Below, in pieces: positions 6,790 through 15,922 of a stretch of DNA of 36,766 bases (position 1 is its first letter; each line of letters begins with the position of its first letter). Origin of the DNA: Actinomycetes bacterium. GTDB lineage: Bacteria > Actinomycetota > Thermoleophilia > Solirubrobacterales > Solirubrobacteraceae. Made by a program: the position numbers and the translations under genes. The DNA is taken from the NCBI GenBank assembly GCA_021784895.1, contig JAJYHG010000080.1, positions 1-36,766 on the forward strand. Direction: 5' to 3'. The notes below the pieces were generated by a model. That model saw nothing but the letters and a program-made list of their open reading frames with translations, did no database searches and was not told where the DNA came from.

Positions 6790-6851
6790 CTCCTGCTGGG
6801 TCCTGCGCTGCGCCGGTGCCAGCCCCGGGTGGGCTGGATCACACCAGCATC

Positions 6852-7898
6852 TCAGGTTCGCAGCGGGCCGGTCGAGTCGCGCTCCACGAGACGGGTGGCG
6901 AGCTCGACGTGCAGTGCCTCGATGCGCTGGTTCTGCAACAGCCGCACGAGCTGGGAGACGGCCATCCTGCCCATCTCCGCCAGCGGCTGGCGCACGGTCG
7001 TCAGGGCCGGATGCATGATCGAGGCCTCGTAAGTGTCGTCGAAGCCGACCACCGAGATGTCCTGTGGGATGCGCAGGCCGTGCTGGCGGATCGCCTGCAG
7101 GGCGCCGATCGCGAGCATGTCGTTGAAGGCGAAGATCGCCGTCGGCGGCTCGGGCAGGCTGAGCAGCTGCTGGGTGGCGAGCCGGCCGCCGTTATCGCGG
7201 AAGTTCGCGCCGATCTGCAGCTGCGGGTCGGGCGTGATCCCAGCCTCAGCGAGCGCGCCACGGTAGCCTCGCAGCCGCTCCTCGGTGGCAATCCAGTCGT
7301 GCGGGCCGGTGATGGCCGCGATCCGGCGGTGCCCGAGGCGCAGCAGGTGTTCGGTCGCCTCGCGTGCGCCCGAGAGGTGCGAGGCGGACACGGTCGGGAC
7401 GCGGTCGCCGGGCGTCATCCGCGGGTCGATGATCACGAACGGGTAACCCTGCTCCTGCAGCGCCGCCAGCTCGTCGTCATCCTCCTCGGGGAGGATCAGG
7501 AGCGCGCCGTCGGTGGTGCCGTGACGCAGCCGCTGCAGCAGCGTGACCTCACGGTCGTGCTCGTGCAGTGTCGGGCAGAGCACCATCGGGATCTCGTGCT
7601 CGTAGAACGCCTCGGCGATGCCGGCCAGGATCTCTGAGAAGTAGGAGTGATGGATCAGTGGCAGCGTGACGCCGACCAGGCCGCTGTGCATCCCTAGAAG
7701 CGGCGGGCGGGCGACCGTGTAGCCGTGCTCGGCGACCACGCGCAGCACGCGCTCGCGGACCGTATCGGAGACGTCGCTCCGGCTATTGATCACGCGCGAG
7801 ACGGTGGCGGGCGAAACTCCCGCCAGGCGTGCGATGTCGCGGACGGTGGGTCGTCTATGGCCGTTGCCGCCGCCGTTTGTTGTCGTGATACCGACCAC
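6852..7898 (-). CDS. LacI-family transcriptional regulator of the adjacent sugar operon
   Basis: The 348-residue protein has a LacI HTH (TVRDIARLAGVSPATVSRVI, residues 18-37), a hinge region to about 65, and a periplasmic-binding-protein-like effector domain. That domain shows VGVTLPLIHHSYFSEIL, RRIAAITGP, AIFAFNDMLAIGAL and ISVVGFDD. The start is GTG at 7898. It is divergent from a transporter and beta-glucosidase operon and faces a promoter region with a perfect CTGAAAC/GTTTCAG palindrome, so it most likely represses that operon until a sugar (perhaps cellobiose or another beta-glucoside) binds. The sugar is inference. Confidence 0.9.
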   Translation of the reverse strand: MVGITTTNGGGNGHRRPTVRDIARLAGVSPATVSRVINSRSDVSDTVRERVLRVVAEHGYTVARPPLLGMHSGLVGVTLPLIHHSYFSEILAGIAEAFYEHEIPMVLCPTLHEHDREVTLLQRLRHGTTDGALLILPEEDDDELAALQEQGYPFVIIDPRMTPGDRVPTVSASHLSGAREATEHLLRLGHRRIAAITGPHDWIATEERLRGYRGALAEAGITPDPQLQIGANFRDNGGRLATQQLLSLPEPPTAIFAFNDMLAIGALQAIRQHGLRIPQDISVVGFDDTYEASIMHPALTTVRQPLAEMGRMAVSQLVRLLQNQRIEALHVELATRLVERDSTGPLRT

Positions 7899-7918
7899 GC
7901 TCGCAATTCAAGCACATT

Positions 7919-7933
7919 CTGAAACAGTTTCAG
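7919..7933. promoter_or_regulatory. probable LacI-family operator, perfect palindrome
   Basis: CTGAAACAGTTTCAG is a perfect inverted repeat with 7-base arms around one central base. It lies in the divergent region 13 bases upstream of the -35-like hexamer of the transporter operon and 20 bases from the lacI start, so one bound regulator could control both directions. Confidence 0.75.
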
Positions 7934-7945
7934 AAAAATTTTCGC

Positions 7946-7975
7946 TTGACAGTGCAGAAATGTTTCAGCTAGCGT
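7946..7975 (+). promoter_or_regulatory. sigma70-like promoter of the transporter operon
   Basis: TTGACA at 7946-7951 is a full consensus -35. TAGCGT at 7970-7975, 18 bases on, is a passable -10. The local sequence is much more AT-rich than its surroundings. The permease start at 8005 lies about 30 bases downstream. Confidence 0.6.
7955..7968. promoter_or_regulatory. second, imperfect operator inside the promoter
   Basis: CAGAAATGTTTCAG has CAGAAA/TTTCAG arms with one mismatch and repeats the GTTTCAG half-site of the palindrome at 7919. It lies between the -35 and -10 elements, where a bound repressor would block RNA polymerase. Confidence 0.5.
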
Positions 7976-8004
7976 TTCTGCCAGAGAGGAGTCGGAGAGG
8001 TCGG

Positions 8005-8988
8005 ATGGCTTTCATCGCGAGACGATTTGGGTTCTACCTGGCCGCCGTATGGGCAGCGGTCTCGATCAACTTCATGATCCCGCGGCTGATGCCGGGCAAC
8101 GCGATCGACGCTGTGCTCGGCAAGTTTCAGAATCTCACGCCGGCCGTGGTCAAGTCGCTCGAGGCCGAGTTCGGCTTCCACCCCAAGGGCTCGATCTTCA
8201 GCCAGTACCTCCAGTACTGGAACGACGTGATTCACTTCAACCTCGGCGTCTCGACCAGTCAGTACCCGACCCACGTCTCGACCATAATCGGCCAGACGCT
8301 GCCCTGGACGCTCGCGCTGGTCGGCGTGGCGACCGTGCTCAGCTTCACTATCGGCACGTCTCTGGGCATCGTCGCCGGCTGGCGGCGCGGCGGCGTGCTT
8401 GACCGCGTGATGCCCGCGCTCACGCTGCTGCAGGCGATGCCCTACTTCTTCTTGGCGCTCTTGCTCATCTATCTGTTCGCAATCGTGCTCGGCTGGCTGC
8501 CTTACGGGCAGGGCTACGAGCTCGGCCTGACGCCGGGCTTGAACCTGCCCTTCATCGGCAGCGCGATCACCCACTCGATCCTGCCGGCGGTCACGATCAT
8601 CGCCACCTCGATCGGCGGCTGGATGCTGCAGATGCGAAACGTCATGCTGACCACGATCTCCGAGGACTACATCCTCGTCGCCCAGGCGAAGGGCCTCTCG
8701 ACCCGGCGCGTGATGTTCACCTACGGCGCCCGCAACGCGATCCTCCCCAACATCGCCGGCTTCGCGCTTTCGCTCGGCTTCGTGGTCGCCGGCGCGCTGG
8801 TGATGGAGATCGTCTTCTCCTACCCCGGCATCGGCCTGACGCTCTACAACGCCGTCACCTCCAGCGACTACCCGCTCACCCAGGGGATCTTCCTGGTGAT
8901 CTCGCTGGCGGTGCTGACCGCCTCGCTACTGGCCGACATCGCCTACGCGCTGGCCGACCCTCGCGCCCGCTCGCGGAGCGCCTTCTGA
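8005..8988 (+). CDS. ABC transporter permease, oligopeptide/DppB type
   Basis: ATG 8005 with a GGAGAGG site at about 7994-8000 gives 327 aa; longer versions run into the promoter and are rejected. The protein has an N-terminal membrane segment (RRFGFYLAAVW), an external loop and about five further membrane spans. The permease EAA loop is seen as DYILVAQAKGLSTRRVMF followed by ARNAILP. This is the first of two inner-membrane subunits that form the channel. The stop overlaps the next start by one base. Peptide-type permeases also import cello- and other oligosaccharides in many bacteria, which fits the GH1 gene downstream. Confidence 0.88.
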   Translation: MAFIARRFGFYLAAVWAAVSINFMIPRLMPGNAIDAVLGKFQNLTPAVVKSLEAEFGFHPKGSIFSQYLQYWNDVIHFNLGVSTSQYPTHVSTIIGQTLPWTLALVGVATVLSFTIGTSLGIVAGWRRGGVLDRVMPALTLLQAMPYFFLALLLIYLFAIVLGWLPYGQGYELGLTPGLNLPFIGSAITHSILPAVTIIATSIGGWMLQMRNVMLTTISEDYILVAQAKGLSTRRVMFTYGARNAILPNIAGFALSLGFVVAGALVMEIVFSYPGIGLTLYNAVTSSDYPLTQGIFLVISLAVLTASLLADIAYALADPRARSRSAF

Positions 8989-9977
8989 TGGGCCCCACTA
9001 GGTTCACCGCGCCCGCGCGTCTGGCCGCCAAGCCCGCGGCGGTCCTCGGCTCAGTCGCGTCCACCTGGCGCCGGCTGCCGTTGAAGGCCAAGGTCGGTGT
9101 CGTGATCCTCGCCGTCTTCATCGTGCTGGCGATCTTCGGACCGGCGCTGGCGCCATACAACGCGAGCGCCATCACCTCCCAGGCGACGCCCACGCCGCCG
9201 ACCATCCACCACCTCTTCGGCACCGACAACTCCGGCGGCGATGTCCTCTCCGAGATGCTCGTCGGCATCCGCTCGACGGTGGAGGTCGGGCTGTTCACGG
9301 GCGTGATCGCGACCTTCCTCTCGGTGCTGATCGGCACCGCCGCCGGCTACCTGGGCGGCTACGCCGATGAGGGCCTCTCGCTGTTCTCAAACGTCGTGTT
9401 GGTGCTTCCGGCGCTGCCACTGTTGATCGTGATCCTCGCCTACGAGCCACACGCGAGCACCTTTGCGACGATCCTGGCGCTGAGTGCGGTCGGCTGGCCG
9501 TGGGGTGCGCGCGTGATCCGCGCGCAGACGCTGTCGCTGCGCAACCGCGACTTCGTGCTCGCCGCCCGCGAGGTGGGCGAGCCCGCCTGGCGGATCATCG
9601 TCTTTGAGCTGATCCCGAACCAGATCGGACTGATCGCCGCGAGCTTCGTCGGCACCGTCCTGTACGCGATCCTCACCTCGGTGGCGCTCGCCTTCCTCGG
9701 GCTCACGAACCTGTCGGACTGGAGCCTCGGTGTGGTTCTCTACTGGGCCCAGAGCGGCAGCGCCGTGGAACTCGGTGCCTGGTGGTGGTACGTGTTCCCG
9801 GGCATGGCGGTGGCGATCCTCGGGATGAGCCTGGTGTTGATCAACTTCGGCCTCGACGAGCTCTCAAACCCGCGCCTGCGCTCCTCCGCCACCCTGCTCA
9901 GGGTCGGCCGCCGCAGCTGGCGTCCCACCGACCCGACCCCCGTGGTCCGCGATTACGCATCTGCGGTGAAGCCGTGA
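8988..9977 (+). CDS. ABC transporter permease, oligopeptide/DppC type
   Basis: ATG 8988 shares its A with the preceding TGA. The 329-residue protein starts with a cytosolic tail, then a membrane span ([20 protein letters not shown]) and the DppC-typical [15 protein letters not shown] motif. Five more spans follow, with the EAA loop [16 protein letters not shown] then IPNQI. It pairs with the DppB-type subunit. Its end overlaps the ATPase gene as GTGA, indicating translational coupling. Confidence 0.88.
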   Translation: MGPTRFTAPARLAAKPAAVLGSVASTWRRLPLKAKVGVVILAVFIVLAIFGPALAPYNASAITSQATPTPPTIHHLFGTDNSGGDVLSEMLVGIRSTVEVGLFTGVIATFLSVLIGTAAGYLGGYADEGLSLFSNVVLVLPALPLLIVILAYEPHASTFATILALSAVGWPWGARVIRAQTLSLRNRDFVLAAREVGEPAWRIIVFELIPNQIGLIAASFVGTVLYAILTSVALAFLGLTNLSDWSLGVVLYWAQSGSAVELGAWWWYVFPGMAVAILGMSLVLINFGLDELSNPRLRSSATLLRVGRRSWRPTDPTPVVRDYASAVKP

Positions 9978-11977
9978 GCACCGCCAGCCAACCGCAGTGG
10001 ACGGCGCCCACGGACAGGCGGGATCGGCTGAGCACCGGTCCCGCTGGACCGGTGCTCGACATCCGCGGGTTGGACATCGCCTATCGCTCCGAGCTCGGCG
10101 ATGTGCGGGCGGTGCGGGGCGTCGACCTGGCGCTGCATCCGGGGCAGATCGTCGGACTCTGCGGGGAGAGCGGCTGCGGCAAGTCGACGCTCGCCTACGG
10201 CGCCGTCCGCCTGCTGCGCCCGCCGGCAGTCGTCACCGGCGGCAGCGTCGTCTACCGCGGCCAGCGGCTGGCCGAGGGTCACCCGGACGGCTTTGACGTG
10301 CTCGCCGCCAGCGACAAGGGGCTCAAAGCGCTGCGCTGGCGTGAGATCGCGATCGTCTTCCAGAGCGCGATGAACTCCCTGAACCCGGTGCTGCGGGTCG
10401 AGGACCAGATCATGGACGGCATCCGCGCGCACATGCGCATGGGCAACGAGCAGGTCCACGACCGTGCCCGTCAGCTGATCGAGATGGTCGGCATCAAGCC
10501 CGAGCGTCTGCGCGCCTACCCGCACGAGCTCTCCGGCGGCATGCGTCAGCGCGTGATGATCGCCATGGCGCTAGCGGTCGACCCTGAGGTCGTGATCATG
10601 GACGAGCCGACCACCGGGCTCGACGTGATCGTCCAGAAGGAGATCCTGCGCGAGGTCCTGGACCTCAAGGTGGCGCTGGGCTTCTCGGTGTTGTTCATCA
10701 CTCACGACCTGTCACTGCTGCTGGAGGTCGCAGACCAGGTGGTCGTGATGTACGCCGGGCAGGTGGTCGAGTCAGCGCCGACCACGGAGGTCCGGGATGG
10801 CGGCGTCCATCCCTACACCCGCGGACTGTTGGGCTCGTTCCCGCGCTTGCGCGGACCGCGGGTGCAGCTGACCGGCATCCCCGGCACGCCGCCGGACCTG
10901 CGCGCCACTTTTGCGGGCTGTCCCTTCCACTCCCGTTGCGCGTTTGCGGCAGGTGCGTGCCTTGAGATCGACATGGCGCTAGCGCAGGTGCCTGAGGCCG
11001 CGGCCGGCCATCTCAGCGCCTGTCCGTACGTCGCGCCGGGGGTGCCGCTGCCACCTTCGGCTGCCGCCATCGACCGCCGCATGGGCATCGACGCTGACCC
11101 GCGGCCGGCGCGGTCAGACCTGGTCCTGGCCGGCGTGGATCTGCGCAAGGATTACGGCGGCCGCGGCCGCGGCCGCGGTGGCGTGGTCGCCGCGGTCAAG
11201 GGCGTTTCGCTCGAGCTCCGCCGCGGCCGGGTGGTGGCGTTGGTCGGCGAGAGCGGCTCGGGCAAGAGCACCATCGCCAAACTCCTCTCCGGCCAGGAGC
11301 GCCGGACCGGCGGGCAGATCCTGCTCGACGGCAAGGAGATCGAGCCCTCTCGCCGCAGCGTCTTCCGCCGTTACAAGAGTGATGTGCAGATGGTCTTTCA
11401 GGACCCGTTCGCCTCGCTGAACCCGCTGCACACGGTCCGCTACCACCTGCAGCGGGCGCTGGCGGTGCACTCTGGGCGGACCGGCCGTGAGGCGTCGATC
11501 GAGGAGATCGACCGGCTTCTGGATCAGGTGAAGCTCAACCCGGTCGAGAAGTTCCGCGACGCCTACCCGCACGAGCTCTCCGGCGGCCAGCGCCAGCGCG
11601 TCTCGATCGCGCGCGCCCTGGCGGCCGAGCCGCGGGTGCTCTTGGCCGATGAGCCGGTGTCGATGCTGGACGTCTCGATCCGGCTCGAGATCCTTGACCT
11701 GATCGCCGAGCTGCGCTCGCGCTTTGAGCTCGCGATCCTCTACATCACCCATGACATCGCCTCGGCGCGGTACTTCGCCGACGAGATCCTGGTGATGAAC
11801 CGGGGGGAGATAGTCGAGCGCGGCCCGGCCGAGCAGCTCGTGCGCAACCCCACCCATCCCTACACCCAGCTTCTGATCGCTTCCTCGCCGGACCCGGACA
11901 CGTTCGCGCCGCCGGAACCGGCGCACGCAGCTGCGATCTCCACCAGCGGTCTGGGAAAGGAGGTCGCCTCGGAGTAG
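9974..11977 (+). CDS. fused double ABC ATPase (DppD-DppF type)
   Basis: GTG 9974 in a GTGA overlap is chosen; the frame is open further up but there it overlaps the permease. The 667-aa protein joins both ATPase subunits of a peptide-type importer. Domain 1 has Walker [10 protein letters not shown] (64-72), signature LSGGMRQRV (about 186) and Walker [13 protein letters not shown]. It is followed by the DppD-type cysteine-containing tail ([14 protein letters not shown], later CPYV). Domain 2 has Walker [10 protein letters not shown] (425-433), signature LSGGQRQRV (about 535) and [18 protein letters not shown]-repeat stretch at 11156-11177 encodes a short Gly/Arg run just ahead of domain 2's Walker A. 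The fusion fixes a 1:1 ATPase pair. Confidence 0.9.
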   Translation: MSTASQPQWTAPTDRRDRLSTGPAGPVLDIRGLDIAYRSELGDVRAVRGVDLALHPGQIVGLCGESGCGKSTLAYGAVRLLRPPAVVTGGSVVYRGQRLAEGHPDGFDVLAASDKGLKALRWREIAIVFQSAMNSLNPVLRVEDQIMDGIRAHMRMGNEQVHDRARQLIEMVGIKPERLRAYPHELSGGMRQRVMIAMALAVDPEVVIMDEPTTGLDVIVQKEILREVLDLKVALGFSVLFITHDLSLLLEVADQVVVMYAGQVVESAPTTEVRDGGVHPYTRGLLGSFPRLRGPRVQLTGIPGTPPDLRATFAGCPFHSRCAFAAGACLEIDMALAQVPEAAAGHLSACPYVAPGVPLPPSAAAIDRRMGIDADPRPARSDLVLAGVDLRKDYGGRGRGRGGVVAAVKGVSLELRRGRVVALVGESGSGKSTIAKLLSGQERRTGGQILLDGKEIEPSRRSVFRRYKSDVQMVFQDPFASLNPLHTVRYHLQRALAVHSGRTGREASIEEIDRLLDQVKLNPVEKFRDAYPHELSGGQRQRVSIARALAAEPRVLLADEPVSMLDVSIRLEILDLIAELRSRFELAILYITHDIASARYFADEILVMNRGEIVERGPAEQLVRNPTHPYTQLLIASSPDPDTFAPPEPAHAAAISTSGLGKEVASE

Positions 11978-12105
11978 ATGAGGAGAGAGGAGTTGGCGCC
12001 CCAGCTCTGCGAGCAAGGGCGCCCGACCCCGCCAGTGCAGCAATCCGCGACGGCCCAAGAGACCCATGCCGCGGAAGTTCTTTGACCAGCAACTAACTAT
12101 GTATC

Positions 12106-12113
12106 AAAGGAGG
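12106..12113 (+). promoter_or_regulatory. strong Shine-Dalgarno of the binding-protein gene
   Basis: AAAGGAGG followed by more G residues lies 13 bases ahead of ATG 12127, a longer gap than usual but the strongest SD in the window. The preceding 120 bases after the ATPase gene show no gene. The strong site fits the need for excess binding protein. Confidence 0.55.
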
Positions 12114-12126
12114 GGGTGTCGCTTTC

Positions 12127-13824
12127 ATGAGGCGAATCCTCACGACAAGATCCCTGCAGGTGGCTAGCAGCGCGCTCGCGCTTGCTGGCGCGTCGGTGGC
12201 GGTGGCCGCGGCCAGTGCCGCGCCCGCTGTTGCCGCGGTTCACGGCAAGGCGGCGGCCAGCTCGGTGCTGACCGTCGAGTCCAGCCCGGTCGGGCAGGCC
12301 AACGGCTTCAACCCGTTTGTCTCCACATCGGCCTCGTCGATCGTCGGCGCGACGTCGCTGATCTACGAGCCGCTGTTCCAGGCCGACATCCTCAAGCCCG
12401 GCAAGTACTACCCGTTCCTGGGCACGAGCTACAAGTGGGGTCCGGGCGGCAAGTCGATCACCTTCACGATCCGCAAGGGTGTGAAGTGGTCAAACGGCAC
12501 CGCGTTCACGCCCGCTGACGTGGCGTTCACCTATAACCTGATCAAGAGCAACCCTGCCATCAACGGCAGCGGTCTGACGATCTCGGGCGTCTCGACCAGC
12601 GGTGACACGGTCACCCTGCACTTCCCGACGGCGCAGTACGCGAACTTCCAGAACATCGCGGGCGACGTCTACATCGTGCCGAAGTCGATCTGGCAGGGCG
12701 TCGGCAACCCCGCGACCTACACCGACACCAACCCGGTCGGCACGGGCCCCTACACGGTCCAGAGCGTGGGCGCGAGCGGTGTCGTGATGACGGCCAACCC
12801 CAACTACTGGGGTGGTCCCTTCGGTGGCCACGGAGCGCCGGCGGTCAAGACCGTCGAGTTCCCGACTCTGTCGAGCAACACCTCGGCACTCGCCGCGCTG
12901 GATACCGGCCAGGTCGACTGGGCTGGTAACTTCATCGCCGACCCCAAGCAGGCCTTCGCCGGCAAGCCGCTGACCTTCTGGTCACCGCCGCTGAACACCA
13001 ACACGCTCGAGCCGAACCTGAGCGAGTGGCCGACCGATCAGTTGGCGGTCCGGCAGGCGATCAGCCTGGCGATCAGTCGCAAGGCGATCAGCTCGCAGGG
13101 TGAGTCCAACACCGAGCCCGTGGCGACGAACGCGAGCGGCCTGACGCTGCCCGAGTTCAACCAGTTCCTCGCGCCGAGCGTGAAGGGCCCCGCCTACCAC
13201 CTCAGCCTCAACGCCAACGCCAGGGCCGCCGAGAAGGTGCTGGAGCAGGCCGGCTACAAGAAGGTCGGCAAGTGGTTCGCGCTGCACGGCAAGATCGTGA
13301 AGCTGAGCGTCACCGACCCGGCCGCCTACAGCGACTACGCGCACGACGACAGGGTCGTCGCCGCCGAGCTGCGAGCCGCGGGCATCGACGCCACCGCCGT
13401 GGGCCTGGCCGTCAACAGCTGGAACAGCGACATGGCCACTGGCAACTTCCAGCTGACCATGCACTGGTCGAACACCAGCGTCGCCCCCTACCAGCTGTAT
13501 GACGGCTGGCTGAACAGCGCGCTTGCGACCAAGACCAACCGCGCGGGCAACTTCGAGGGCCTGCACAACGCCGCGATCGACGCCGACCTCAAGAAGCTCG
13601 CGGCTGCCGGCACGGTTGCCGCGCAGGTCAAGTACCTGACCCCGATAGAGCAGTTCGTCGCCAAGTACCTCCCGGTAATACCGACCGTCTACGGGGTCTC
13701 CTGGGGTGAGTACAACACCGGCGCCTTCACCGGCTGGCCGACTCCCTCAAACGAGTACGAGACCGCCCAGCCTGCGACGCCGACCAATGAGGTTGTGATC
13801 CTGCACCTCAGGCCCAAGAGCTAG
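12127..13824 (+). CDS. family 5 extracellular solute-binding protein
   Basis: The 565-residue protein has a basic N-terminus, a hydrophobic Ala-rich signal segment and an AxA-type cleavage region (APAVAAVHG, about residue 38). It then shows the features of peptide/nickel-type SBP family 5: GFNPFVSTSAS, SLIYEPLFQ, FTIRKGVKWSNGTAFTPADV and GTGPYTV. There is no lipobox cysteine, so it looks secreted or otherwise held, unlike most Gram-positive binding proteins. It captures the substrate for the upstream permeases. Co-occurrence with a GH1 enzyme suggests beta-linked oligosaccharides, but peptides cannot be ruled out. Confidence 0.88.
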   Translation: MRRILTTRSLQVASSALALAGASVAVAAASAAPAVAAVHGKAAASSVLTVESSPVGQANGFNPFVSTSASSIVGATSLIYEPLFQADILKPGKYYPFLGTSYKWGPGGKSITFTIRKGVKWSNGTAFTPADVAFTYNLIKSNPAINGSGLTISGVSTSGDTVTLHFPTAQYANFQNIAGDVYIVPKSIWQGVGNPATYTDTNPVGTGPYTVQSVGASGVVMTANPNYWGGPFGGHGAPAVKTVEFPTLSSNTSALAALDTGQVDWAGNFIADPKQAFAGKPLTFWSPPLNTNTLEPNLSEWPTDQLAVRQAISLAISRKAISSQGESNTEPVATNASGLTLPEFNQFLAPSVKGPAYHLSLNANARAAEKVLEQAGYKKVGKWFALHGKIVKLSVTDPAAYSDYAHDDRVVAAELRAAGIDATAVGLAVNSWNSDMATGNFQLTMHWSNTSVAPYQLYDGWLNSALATKTNRAGNFEGLHNAAIDADLKKLAAAGTVAAQVKYLTPIEQFVAKYLPVIPTVYGVSWGEYNTGAFTGWPTPSNEYETAQPATPTNEVVILHLRPKS

Positions 13825-13863
13825 CCGAGAGCTGGAAGACAAGCCCTCCTCTGGGTGAAATGG

Positions 13864-13892
13864 CCCGGTGCCCGCGCAAAGCGGGCACCGGG
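13864..13892 (+). terminator. hairpin between binding protein and beta-glucosidase genes
   Basis: CCCGGTGCCCGC (13864-13875) and GCGGGCACCGGG (13881-13892) form a perfect 12-bp stem with a 5-base loop. There is no T run after it, so it may act as a partial terminator or as a 3' stabiliser of the binding-protein mRNA, reducing expression of the following enzyme gene. Confidence 0.7.
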
Positions 13893-13940
13893 TGACCCTG
13901 AGCTGGCGTCGAGCAACCCAAACACTCTCAGGAGATGCAG

Positions 13941-15395
13941 ATGAACAGCCTCAAGCACGGAGGCTCCGACGACGCGCGCCGGTTCCCGGAGGGCTTCGTC
14001 TGGGGGGTCGGCACGTCCTCGTATCAGATCGAGGGTGCTGCCGCCACGGATGGACGCGCCCCATCCATCTGGGACACCTTCGCCCACACGCCCGGCAAGG
14101 TGAATCGCGGTGACACCGGGGACATCGCGTGCAACTCATACCACCGGCTGGATGACGACGTCCAGCTGCTGACGGAACTTGGCGTTGGCGCCTACCGCTT
14201 CTCGGTTTCCTGGCCGCGGGTGCTGCCCAACGGCAGCGGCGCCGTCAACGTGCTTGGCCTCGATTACTATCGCCGGCTGATCGACCGGCTCTGCGAGCGG
14301 GACATCAAGCCGGTGCTCACGATCTACCACTGGGACCTGCCACAGACGCTCGAGGACCGCGGTGGCTGGGCCAATCGTGACGCTGCCCTTGCGCTTGGAG
14401 AACTCGCCGCCGTCCTCGCCGAGGCTCTCGGCGAGCAGGTCGCGATGTGGATCACGATCAACGAGCCACTGCAGACCGTCCAGCAGGGGTACCTCAACGG
14501 CAGCCATGCGCCCGGGCGCCGCGACCCAGCGCTGGCGGCAGCCGCCCTGCACCACATCCTCCTGGGTCACGGATACGCGCTTCAGGCGCTGCGCTCGCGC
14601 CTGCCCGACGCGGCCGCGGGCCCGTCCATGGACCCACAGCCGTTCCTCGCACTGGACCAAGGGTCGCGTGCGGCCGCCGAAGCTCTGGATGCCGAATACA
14701 ACCGCGCCTACCTGGATCCGGTGTTGCGCGGCAGCTACCCGGCCGCCCTGCGCGCCGACCTGATGCCCCCAGGTGAGCTGATTCAGGACGGCGACCTGGC
14801 GCTGATCTCGGCGCCGATCGACTTCTTCGGCCTCAACTACTACCGGCCGCATTACCTCCGCCGTGGTGATCGCTTCGACCTGCGCGTGGGAGAGTCGGCC
14901 ATCCCCGGCTGGCGGGGCACGGTCCGCTACATGGCCCCCGACCTGCCGCGGACCGTGATGGGCTGGCCGATAGTGCCCGCGGCGATGCGTGACCTCCTGA
15001 TCCGCCTGCACGAAGAGACCGGCGGCCTGCCGCTCTACGTAACCGAGAACGGCTGCGCGGCGGATGACTACCTGACGCCGGAGGGCAGAGTCGACGACCA
15101 CGAGCGGATCGCCTACATCCACGGTCACCTCGGGGCGGTGCTCGAGGCGATCGCCGCCGGGGTGAACGTCGCTGGCTACTTCCACTGGTCGCTGATGGAC
15201 AACTTCGAGTGGGCGGAGGGTTACCGCCGGCGTTTCGGCCTGCACTACGTCGAGTTCGAGTCGGGGCGTCGCGTGCGCAAGCGCAGCGCCTACTTCTACC
15301 GGCAGGTGGCGATCAGCAACGAGCTGCCGCCGGCCCCCGAACCGGTTCTGGCGGACGCACCGCTACCGGCCGCCACCGGAGCACGGTCCCAGTAG
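13941..15395 (+). CDS. GH1 beta-glucosidase
   Basis: The protein is about 484-486 aa, the normal length for glycoside hydrolase family 1. It opens with FPEGFVWGVGTSSYQIEG and has SVSWPRVLP. The acid/base Glu is in TINEP (about 177, counted from ATG 13935), and the nucleophile Glu is in YVTENG (about 371). The C-terminal aglycone-side motif HWSLMDNFEWAEGY is also present. AGGAG at 13930-13934 touches ATG 13935, so ATG 13941 with a 6-base gap is preferred. No signal peptide is seen: it should cleave imported beta-glucosides in the cytosol, downstream of the importer. Confidence 0.93.
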   Translation: MNSLKHGGSDDARRFPEGFVWGVGTSSYQIEGAAATDGRAPSIWDTFAHTPGKVNRGDTGDIACNSYHRLDDDVQLLTELGVGAYRFSVSWPRVLPNGSGAVNVLGLDYYRRLIDRLCERDIKPVLTIYHWDLPQTLEDRGGWANRDAALALGELAAVLAEALGEQVAMWITINEPLQTVQQGYLNGSHAPGRRDPALAAAALHHILLGHGYALQALRSRLPDAAAGPSMDPQPFLALDQGSRAAAEALDAEYNRAYLDPVLRGSYPAALRADLMPPGELIQDGDLALISAPIDFFGLNYYRPHYLRRGDRFDLRVGESAIPGWRGTVRYMAPDLPRTVMGWPIVPAAMRDLLIRLHEETGGLPLYVTENGCAADDYLTPEGRVDDHERIAYIHGHLGAVLEAIAAGVNVAGYFHWSLMDNFEWAEGYRRRFGLHYVEFESGRRVRKRSAYFYRQVAISNELPPAPEPVLADAPLPAATGARSQ

Positions 15396-15411
15396 GCGCG
15401 ATAATCCGAGG

Positions 15412-15897
15412 ATGGCCGACGCCGCAGCGGACCCTTACGCCGTGCTTGGGGTGCCGCCCGCAGCCTCCGACGAGGACCTTCGCCGCGCCTACCGAGAGCT
15501 GGTGAAGCGCCACCACCCAGACCACAACGGGGGCTCCCCCGAGTCCGCTTCCCGGTTTGAGCGCATTCAGAGCGCCTACGCGCTGATCACCCAGCGCCGC
15601 GCGCACGACGGCGGCGCCGCAGCCGATATCGACGACCGCCTGGCAGCGATCGAGCGCGAGCTAGCCGCCCAGCGCGCGGCTGCGTCGGCTGGTGTCGGGG
15701 CGGACCCGAAGCGAGGCCCGCAATCGGCCGCGCCCCGACGCCCCACACCCGAGGAGCTTGGTCACTACACGACCGATGACAGCCTCGCGAAGATCATCGA
15801 CGACGCTGCCGATCAGCTGGCCGCCCGGCTGCGCGCCGGCGGGGCCAGCGGCCGGGCCGCGCGCCGGCTTTCAGACTTTCTCGGGCGCAGGGAGTAG
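15412..15897 (+). CDS. small J-domain protein
   Basis: ATG 15412 follows a GAGG site and a GATAAT element at about 15399. The 161-aa product has an N-terminal J domain (DPYAVLGVPP, DEDLRRAYRELVKRHHPD, with HPD at 35-37), which stimulates Hsp70/DnaK ATPase. There is no Gly/Phe region or zinc finger, so it is not a full DnaJ. The rest is a charged helical linker (DIDDRLAAIERELAAQRAA) and a C-terminal helix with DDAADQLAARL. The client is unknown. It converges with the MFS gene, with 25 bases between. Confidence 0.88.
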   Translation: MADAAADPYAVLGVPPAASDEDLRRAYRELVKRHHPDHNGGSPESASRFERIQSAYALITQRRAHDGGAAADIDDRLAAIERELAAQRAAASAGVGADPKRGPQSAAPRRPTPEELGHYTTDDSLAKIIDDAADQLAARLRAGGASGRAARRLSDFLGRRE

Positions 15898-15922
15898 AAG
15901 TCGGCCTGGAGGGCTAGCAGCC

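Noticed and set aside
13864-13892. A classical Rho-independent terminator
   Set aside because: The stem is perfect but lacks a T run, so it is reported only as a hairpin that may be partial or stabilising.
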